Made by a program: the position numbers and the translations under genes. Positions 1-4,559 of a stretch of DNA of 5,395 nucleotides are shown here, one piece after another. The notes under the pieces are model-generated. The model had not been told where the DNA came from. It saw only the letters and a list, made by a program, of their open reading frames with translations, and made no database searches. Position 1 is the stretch's first letter. Each line of letters begins with the position of its first letter. Origin of the DNA: Bacteroidales bacterium (lineage in GTDB: Bacteria; Bacteroidota; Bacteroidia; Bacteroidales; VadinHA17). The stretch covers positions 35,681 through 41,075 of the forward strand of contig PMEC01000051.1 in the NCBI GenBank assembly GCA_003155705.1, read 5' to 3'.

Positions 1-380
1 TTTCTGAACCTCAGGGCTGACCAGTCATCATCAATGGAAATAAGTCTGACCTTATCGAATCCACGATTTATCAAAACTTCCCAGCCATGGTCACGGTCAA
101 TGTCGGAAGATATATTCTTTGAGGTTTTTTTCGGGTAAGCAAACCATAGAATCCCGTCAGAAGTCAGATTATGGAGCGCTTTTGGAGCAACCAATTCTAC
201 TTCAGGTACATGCTGTACGAAAATGATAATGAATTCATATGGAAACCGTTGATCTATATCTTTATCGATTTGAACTCCGTTAAGTTCTTTTTCAACCAAT
301 GCAAGAAATTTTTCACCCGCATTAATTACCGCAATTCGTTGTTGTCCTTTGTAATTTAGTTTGGTTAATAAATCATCCAT
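1..380 (-). CDS. Conserved hypothetical protein, 3' end cut by the window edge
   Basis: An open frame on the minus strand runs from an ATG at 380-378 to the left edge without a stop, giving 126 complete codons. The protein begins MDDLLTKLNYKG and has no signal peptide or membrane segment, so it is probably cytoplasmic. Visible landmarks are a hydrophobic strand YEFIIIFVQ (48-56), the block DGILWFAYPKKTSK (75-88), DIDRDHGW (93-100) and a C-terminal-looking strand VRLISIDDDWSALRFR (111-126). This pattern resembles small Bacteroidota proteins of about 130-150 residues with no known function, some possibly labelled DUF3052-like; that family assignment is from memory and weak. If the length holds, only a short tail is missing. 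The frame is supported by uninterrupted coding over 380 bases and a sensible protein, whereas the competing plus-strand reading at 171-359 gives an unconvincing peptide. No clear ribosome binding site precedes the ATG. The gene is divergent from the thiamin cluster and has no evident functional link to it. Confidence 0.8.
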   Translation of the reverse strand, partial: MDDLLTKLNYKGQQRIAVINAGEKFLALVEKELNGVQIDKDIDQRFPYEFIIIFVQHVPEVELVAPKALHNLTSDGILWFAYPKKTSKNISSDIDRDHGWEVLINRGFDKVRLISIDDDWSALRFR

Positions 381-388
381 ATCAAACT

Positions 389-440
389 CAAGATTATAAG
401 AAGATAATGACAGATAAACAATATTTCTATTTATCTGTCA
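389..440 (-). promoter_or_regulatory. Perfect 11-bp dyad with a weak promoter candidate, upstream of the hypothetical gene
   Basis: TGACAGATAAA at 408-418 is repeated as its exact reverse complement TTTATCTGTCA at 430-440, with an 11-base spacer. The dyad lies 28-60 bases upstream of the minus-strand ATG. Read on the minus strand, TAATCTTG (396-389) is one mismatch from the Bacteroidota -7 box TAnnTTTG, and a TTG in the dyad spacer (421-419) lies 22 bases upstream of it, close to the usual -33 spacing. The symmetric element would then overlap the promoter, as an operator does. No T-run follows the dyad on either strand, which argues against an intrinsic terminator. The dyad itself is seen directly; its role as operator is inferred, and the promoter boxes are weak. 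Confidence 0.4.
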
Positions 441-528
441 AGAGTTCTGATTTTAAGCAGCTAATTTACCAAAAATTCAATCATCCGGGAAAAACACAAA
501 TTTATTCCATTATTTATACAAAAAAGTA
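441..528. other. Intergenic stretch with no recognised element
   Basis: This AT-rich piece lies between the dyad and the riboswitch promoter. I found no open frame worth calling, no repeat and no RNA-like structure in it. It should contain the upstream half of the thiamin-cluster promoter, but a clear TTTG/TTG -33 box at the right distance from 529 is not visible; TTTATT at 501-506 is the nearest poor candidate. Confidence 0.5.
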
Positions 529-536
529 TACCTTTG
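529..536 (+). promoter_or_regulatory. Bacteroidota-type -7 promoter box for the thiamin cluster
   Basis: TACCTTTG matches the Bacteroidota primary-sigma -7 consensus TAnnTTTG exactly. Transcription would be expected to start a few bases downstream, around 541-546, immediately before the TPP aptamer. That placement is what makes the call credible, because an 8-base degenerate match alone is weak. The -33 element is poor. Confidence 0.6.
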
Positions 537-544
537 TAAAATCA

Positions 545-622
545 AAGATGGGGTGCCTTAATACAACGGGCTGAGATCATACCCTTAAACCTGATCCGGG
601 TAATGCCGGCGGAGGGAAAAAA
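545..622 (+). ncRNA. TPP riboswitch aptamer (THI box)
   Basis: The conserved THI-box blocks occur in order: GGGGTGCC (550-557), CTGAGA (571-576), ACCC (581-584), ACCTGATCC (589-597), GGTAATGCC (599-607) and AGGGA (613-617). The helices fold as expected: P2 pairs 551-554 with 581-584, P3 pairs 555-558 with 568-571 (one G-U), P4 pairs 590-592 with 613-615, and P5 pairs 596-599 with 606-609 around the GTAATG loop that contacts the pyrophosphate. The CTGAGA segment is the thiamin-binding T-loop of the family. The aptamer binds thiamin pyrophosphate and normally lowers expression of the downstream genes. P1, the helix that closes the aptamer, is not obvious: both flanks are A-rich. The exact ends are therefore approximate. 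The downstream gene set (receptor, carrier, kinase) fits a TPP-controlled salvage cluster. Confidence 0.97.
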
Positions 623-644
623 GAGTATCATACAAATCAGCTGC

Positions 645-702
645 TAGTAATAACCTCATTATCTTGATCTTGATAATGTACTAATTGTGTTACTTATTGC
701 TA
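645..702 (+). promoter_or_regulatory. Candidate expression platform: nested hairpins reaching the receptor AUG
   Basis: TAGTAATAA (645-653) can pair with TTATTGCTA (694-702): nine pairs, eight Watson-Crick and one G-U, with 702 being the A of the receptor start codon. Inside it, CATTATC (657-663) and GATAATG (672-678) form a perfect 7-bp hairpin with an 8-base loop. No U-run follows either helix, so a terminator is unlikely and control at translation initiation is the more natural reading. No Shine-Dalgarno sequence lies before the ATG, so blocking the AUG region itself would be the way to repress. The pairings are visible in the sequence; the regulatory role is inferred and no energy was computed. 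Confidence 0.45.
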
Positions 703-3170
703 TGAAAAAATTTTATGTTTTATTGACATTGCAATTTTTCTTATCGGCAGCAATATTTTGTCAATTTTCAATTTCAGGTAAAATCCTGGACGAAAACAGT
801 CAACCTTTGGTTTCGGCTACGGTGTTAATTGAAAATACATTTGCCGGTACTTACTCAGATCAAAAAGGTGAATTTGTTTTAAAGAATTTAAAAAATGGTG
901 ATTATTCACTTAAAATTTCATTTATCGGATATGAAACAAAATCAATACAAATAAAACTGGTGAAAGACGAAAAGATGGAATTTAAGATGGTTCCGGCTTC
1001 ATATTTAGCCGACGAAGTTCTCATTCAGGCCACCAGAGTAAATGAAAAAACTCCTGCAACATATTCAACAGTTACAAAAGAGACCTTGTCGAAGAATAAC
1101 ATTGCCCAGGATATGCCCTATCTGTTGAATTACACACCCTCAATGGTAGTATCTTCCGATGCCGGGACAGGCGTGGGTTATACAAATATTAATATAAGGG
1201 GTTCCGATGTAAAGCGAATTAATGTAACAATTGACGGAGTTCCTGTCAACGATGCAGAATCTCATGGAGTATGGTGGGTCGATCTACCGGATCTGGCTTC
1301 ATCGGTAGATAACACTCAGATTCAGCGTGGAGTAGGAACTTCAACTAATGGAGCCGGAGCTTTCGGAGCTACAATTAATTTTCAAACCACTAAAATAAAT
1401 CGCGAGCCTTACGCAGAAATTAATTCATCTTATGGCTCATTTAATACTTCAAAAAACACTGTAAATATTGGTACCGGATTAATCAATAATATGTTTGCCG
1501 TCGATGTCAGGTTATCAAAAATCTGGTCAGACGGATATATTGACAGAGCATTCAGTAATCTGAAATCATTTTATGTTTCAGGCACAATGTACGGTAAATC
1601 GAGTATTTTAAAACTAATGATTTTCTCTGGAGAAGAGCATACTTATCAGGCCTGGAACGGAGTCCCGAAAGTAAAACTTGAAAATGATACCGCAGGAATG
1701 CACAATTATGTAAATGTCATGGCAAGCTGGGGCTATATATATGGAAACCAGGATGATATTGATAATATTTTCAATTCAGATTCAAGAAGATATAATTTAT
1801 ATAATTATAAAAATGAAACTGATAATTACTTGCAGGATAATTATCAGCTTCACTATTCAAAAGAGATAAACAGTAACATTTATGCAAACATTGCATTACA
1901 TTATACAAAAGGGAAAGGTTATTATGAAAGTCTTGCCGCAAAAACTGAATTCAGTTCGTTCAATCTGCCGAATGCAGTTTTTAATTCAGACACCATCACC
2001 TCGACTGATTTTATAACACAAAAATGGCTGGATAATGATTTTTATGGTATTACCTACTCTTTGAACTATAAAAAAAATAAATTAAATACTGTAATCGGAG
2101 GTGGATGGAATCAGTACCTGGGTAATCATTTTGGTGATATAATCTGGGCTAAAATTGTGACTTTTGATGGTGAAAAATATCGATGGTACAAAGGAACAGG
2201 CAATAAAAAAGATTTTAACACCTTTCTGAAAACCAATTACTTGTTGACAGACAGATTAAACCTATATGCCGATCTGCAGTTGCGAACAATCAATTACTCA
2301 ATAGGAGGGTTAGATGATAAACTTAAAGATGTGACACAAAATCATAAATATGCCTTTTTTAATCCAAAAGCAGGACTCATGTACGACTTAAATGAGAAAC
2401 AAAAAATATACGCATCGTTTGGAGTTTCTCAAAGAGAACCCGATCGTGACGATTTTGTTGACGCTGACCCTGGTAAAACACCTAAGCCTGAAAAATTAAT
2501 TGATTATGAAGCAGGATACGAATTTCATTCTACCAAGTTTTTATTTAAGGGAAACCTGTTTTATATGAATTATATTGACCAGTTAATTTTGACAGGTAAA
2601 ATAAACGATGTCGGTGACGTTGTGATGACAAATGTTTCAAAAAGCTACAGAGAGGGAATAGAACTCGAATCGGGTATCCAGATCTTGAAAAATTTATACT
2701 GGTACGAAAATATAACATTCAGCAAAAACATCATACCGATATTTACTGATTTTACTGACAATTGGGATACTGGATTACAGGATGCTAATGCCATGCATAA
2801 CAAAACTATTTCGTTTTCACCATCAGTAGTTGCAAGTGAAGTGATTGATTTTGAGCCAATAAAAAACATTCATCTGGAGCTGAATTCGAAGTATGTAGGA
2901 AAACAATATATAGACAATACACAAAGTTCTGACAGAATGCTAAGTTCTTATTTTGTTCAAAATCTTTCTCTTTTATATAGTTTGAAAAACAGATTAAAAT
3001 TATTTAAAGTGATCACGCTGCAGTTTGCTGTAAACAACTTATTTAATGAGAAATATGAATCGAATGGGTGGGTTTACAAATATATTTCTGAAGGTTCAAA
3101 AAATGTCATTGACGGGTATTTTCCGCAAGCTGGTATCAATATAATGTTTAAAGTTGGTGTAAGATTCTGA
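702..3170 (+). CDS. omr1: TonB-dependent outer-membrane receptor for thiamin or its phosphates (Omr1 type)
   Basis: A protein of 822 residues that should form a 22-strand outer-membrane barrel and import its ligand using TonB-ExbBD energy. The start at 702 gives a classical signal peptide (MKKF, then a hydrophobic stretch to about residue 20) with likely cleavage before QFSISGKI. An in-frame GTG at 687 would put LLIA in front of the signal sequence and is less likely. Residues 22-97 are a carboxypeptidase-regulatory-like domain (SGKILDENSQPLVSATV, then GEFVLKNL and ISFIGYET). A TonB-box-like segment DEVLIQATR lies at 104-112. The plug spans about 115-228, with INIRGSDV, VTIDGVPVND and QIQRGVGTSTNGAGAFGATI. 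The barrel follows, with NNLFNEKYES near the end and a terminal phenylalanine (KVGVRF), the usual barrel-assembly signal. The substrate is inferred from the TPP riboswitch upstream and the pnuT and thiamin kinase genes downstream, not from the receptor sequence. Without that context it would be called a generic receptor. Confidence 0.93.
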   Translation: MKKFYVLLTLQFFLSAAIFCQFSISGKILDENSQPLVSATVLIENTFAGTYSDQKGEFVLKNLKNGDYSLKISFIGYETKSIQIKLVKDEKMEFKMVPASYLADEVLIQATRVNEKTPATYSTVTKETLSKNNIAQDMPYLLNYTPSMVVSSDAGTGVGYTNINIRGSDVKRINVTIDGVPVNDAESHGVWWVDLPDLASSVDNTQIQRGVGTSTNGAGAFGATINFQTTKINREPYAEINSSYGSFNTSKNTVNIGTGLINNMFAVDVRLSKIWSDGYIDRAFSNLKSFYVSGTMYGKSSILKLMIFSGEEHTYQAWNGVPKVKLENDTAGMHNYVNVMASWGYIYGNQDDIDNIFNSDSRRYNLYNYKNETDNYLQDNYQLHYSKEINSNIYANIALHYTKGKGYYESLAAKTEFSSFNLPNAVFNSDTITSTDFITQKWLDNDFYGITYSLNYKKNKLNTVIGGGWNQYLGNHFGDIIWAKIVTFDGEKYRWYKGTGNKKDFNTFLKTNYLLTDRLNLYADLQLRTINYSIGGLDDKLKDVTQNHKYAFFNPKAGLMYDLNEKQKIYASFGVSQREPDRDDFVDADPGKTPKPEKLIDYEAGYEFHSTKFLFKGNLFYMNYIDQLILTGKINDVGDVVMTNVSKSYREGIELESGIQILKNLYWYENITFSKNIIPIFTDFTDNWDTGLQDANAMHNKTISFSPSVVASEVIDFEPIKNIHLELNSKYVGKQYIDNTQSSDRMLSSYFVQNLSLLYSLKNRLKLFKVITLQFAVNNLFNEKYESNGWVYKYISEGSKNVIDGYFPQAGINIMFKVGVRF

Positions 3171-3186
3171 TAATCAATGATTTATA

Positions 3187-3819
3187 ATGAATGTATCTAG
3201 CTGGTTATCAGATCATTACATAGAAGTTTTCGGGGCAATTACCGGGATAATATATGTATTCCTCGAGATCAGGCAGACCATCTGGCTTTGGCCTGTTGGT
3301 TTTGTTACATCTGGAGTTTATGTCTGGATATTCTTTACAGGTAAATTATATGCCGACATGAGCCTTCAGGCTTATTATGTTGTAATCAGTGTTCTGGGTT
3401 GGTACTGGTGGGCAAGAGGGAGACGGAGTGAGGGGGAGAACGGGAGAAACAGAGAGCAGGAGATTAAAACATTGGAGGTTTCAAGATTAAAACTTAGAAC
3501 AGGTATCGCATTAGCAGTTGTTTTTGTGATTCTGTATTCAGTTATGTATATGGTTCTTTCCAGACTTACAGATTCTCCTGTACCTCAGTGGGATGCTTTT
3601 CTGACCTCATTATCAATAGTTGCAACATGGATGCTGGCAAGAAAAATATATGACCATTGGTTTTTATGGATTGTTGTAAACATAGTATCAGTAGTACTTT
3701 ATTTCACCAGAGGACTTTATCCGACAGTTGTTCTCTACGTTGTCTATGCTGTAATGTCCTTTATCGGATTAAAAGCCTGGAAGAAAACAATTAGAGATAA
3801 TTATGAGGCTGAATTATAG
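3187..3819 (+). CDS. pnuT: PnuC-family inner-membrane transporter, probably thiamin-specific (PnuT)
   Basis: A 210-residue, strongly hydrophobic protein with the conserved PnuC-family blocks: WLWPVG (33-38), YADMSLQAYY (55-64), GWYWW (71-75), WDAFLTSLSIVATWMLARK (135-153), HWFLWIVVN (157-165) and YFTRGLYPTVVLYVVY (172-187). Roughly seven membrane spans can be placed, as in the family. PnuC proteins carry out facilitated diffusion, and uptake is made one-way by phosphorylating the substrate inside the cell. The family member for nicotinamide riboside is PnuC; here the TPP riboswitch, the outer-membrane receptor 16 bases upstream and the thiamin kinase downstream point to thiamin, hence PnuT. 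That substrate call rests on context. The cytoplasmic loop at about 77-100 (GRRSEGENGRNREQEIKTLE) is highly charged and encoded by an unusual G/A-rich stretch (see the separate entry). The start ATG at 3187 places a short amphipathic N terminus before the first span; no good ribosome binding site is seen. Confidence 0.92.
   Translation: MNVSSWLSDHYIEVFGAITGIIYVFLEIRQTIWLWPVGFVTSGVYVWIFFTGKLYADMSLQAYYVVISVLGWYWWARGRRSEGENGRNREQEIKTLEVSRLKLRTGIALAVVFVILYSVMYMVLSRLTDSPVPQWDAFLTSLSIVATWMLARKIYDHWFLWIVVNIVSVVLYFTRGLYPTVVLYVVYAVMSFIGLKAWKKTIRDNYEAEL
3414..3462 (+). repeat. Purine-rich quasi-repetitive tract inside pnuT
   Basis: Of 49 bases, 44 are purines; the only pyrimidines are at 3424, 3429, 3441, 3450 and 3457. 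The motif GGGAGA or a close variant recurs (GGGAGACGG, GGGGGAGAACGGGAGAAAC). The tract is in frame and encodes a run of Arg, Glu, Gly and Asn residues in the loop after the GWYWW block. Its GC content and codon choice (CGG, GGG, GAG, AGA) differ from the AT-rich surroundings, so it looks like an expansion or insertion in a tolerant loop. The imperfect period means it is not a clean tandem repeat. Confidence 0.55.
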
Positions 3820-3861
3820 TTTAAAAATTACTTGCCAGATCAAAACCATGACTCATTTTCC

Positions 3862-3869
3862 TAAATTTG
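3862..3869 (+). promoter_or_regulatory. Possible internal promoter -7 box before the thiamin kinase gene
   Basis: TAAATTTG matches TAnnTTTG exactly and lies 48 bases before the kinase ATG, inside a 98-base gap that is long for an operon. No well-spaced -33 TTTG/TTG is seen; the TTG at 3832-3834 is 27 bases upstream, too far for the usual 19-21. No terminator hairpin with a T-run is seen in the gap, so read-through from pnuT is also expected. In AT-rich DNA such a match can arise by chance. Confidence 0.3.
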
Positions 3870-3917
3870 TTTTTTATTGGAAGCATTGGGTTTGAATATA
3901 ATTAAATTGAATTTTTT

Positions 3918-4559
3918 ATGAACAATGAAAATAGACACTTTCCTGAGACTGCTATATTAGCTAACGGCAAATTCCCGGATCATCCGAATCCGCTGGGATA
4001 TCTTCTGAATGCAAAACGAGTAATATGTTGCGACGGAGCGGCAGACTCACTTATTGATTTTGGGTTAGAACCTTTTGCCATTGTAGGTGATTGTGATTCG
4101 TTGAATCCTTACGTAATAGAAAAGTATTACGATAGGATTTTCAGGATTGAAGAACAGGATACAAATGACCTGACAAAATCTATTACCTGGTGTTATGATA
4201 GCGGGTACAAAGATCTGGTTATTCTTGGCGCAACAGGCAAACGGGAGGATCATACTCTTGGAAATATATCACTTCTGACTGAATATGCCCATTTCATGAC
4301 CGTCAAAATGGTTACAGATGCCGGTATCTTAATTCCTGTTCCGGAAAGTTGCAAAATGGAATCTGTAAAGGGACAACAGGTTTCGATTTTTTCAATAGAT
4401 CCTTCAATTGAAATTACATCTTCCGGACTTAAATACAAACTTGAGAAGAAGAAACTTGCAAACTGGTGGCAGGCAACTCTTAATGAGGCCGAAGGAAGTA
4501 GTTTTACATTGGAATTTAAGGGGTTACCTCTGATTGTTTTTCTGAAATTCCAGGATTAG
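3918..4559 (+). CDS. tnr3: Thiamin pyrophosphokinase (Tnr3/ThiN type)
   Basis: A soluble 213-residue enzyme, the usual length for bacterial thiamin pyrophosphokinase, which transfers pyrophosphate from ATP to thiamin to make TPP. The N-terminal catalytic domain shows AILANGKFP (12-20), VICCDGAADSL (35-45), FAIVGDCDSL (53-62), EEQDTNDLTKSI (78-89) and LGATGKREDHTLGN (103-116). The acidic residues in GDCDS and QDTND are those that bind Mg-ATP in the family, and the RxDH region contributes to the active site. The smaller C-terminal thiamin-binding domain is recognisable from SSGLKYKLEKKKL (168-180), LNEAEGSSFTLEF (188-200) and a final PLIVFLKFQD. No motif is missing. It is the last gene of the TPP-riboswitch cluster and would trap thiamin brought in by the PnuT-like carrier; its product is the riboswitch ligand. 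The gene is preceded by a 98-base gap with a possible promoter box of its own. Its TAG stop interlocks with the stop of the convergent regulator gene. Confidence 0.96.
   Translation: MNNENRHFPETAILANGKFPDHPNPLGYLLNAKRVICCDGAADSLIDFGLEPFAIVGDCDSLNPYVIEKYYDRIFRIEEQDTNDLTKSITWCYDSGYKDLVILGATGKREDHTLGNISLLTEYAHFMTVKMVTDAGILIPVPESCKMESVKGQQVSIFSIDPSIEITSSGLKYKLEKKKLANWWQATLNEAEGSSFTLEFKGLPLIVFLKFQD

Noticed and set aside
171..359. Plus-strand open frame of 62 residues
   Set aside because: It lies entirely inside the better minus-strand gene at 1-380, and its product has no family-like pattern.
687..701. In-frame GTG at 687 as the receptor start
   Set aside because: The ATG at 702 gives a textbook signal peptide beginning MKKF; the GTG would add LLIA in front of it and has no ribosome binding site.
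657..701. Intrinsic terminator as the riboswitch expression platform
   Set aside because: The 7-bp hairpin at 657-678 is AT-rich and is not followed by a run of T, so termination is unlikely.
702..764. Lipoprotein signal on the receptor, from Cys at residue 20
   Set aside because: The residues before the cysteine (AIF) do not fit a lipobox, which needs a small residue next to the cysteine; ordinary signal peptidase cleavage near Q21 is more likely.
2645..2869. Minus-strand open frame within the receptor gene
   Set aside because: It is a shadow of the receptor coding frame with no recognisable protein pattern.
4065..4438. Two minus-strand open frames within the kinase gene
   Set aside because: Both overlap a fully conserved thiamin pyrophosphokinase frame and show no family features.
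545..4559. A novel or undescribed system in the plus-strand cluster
   Set aside because: The gene content and riboswitch match the established Bacteroidetes thiamin salvage arrangement; only regulatory and sequence details look unusual.
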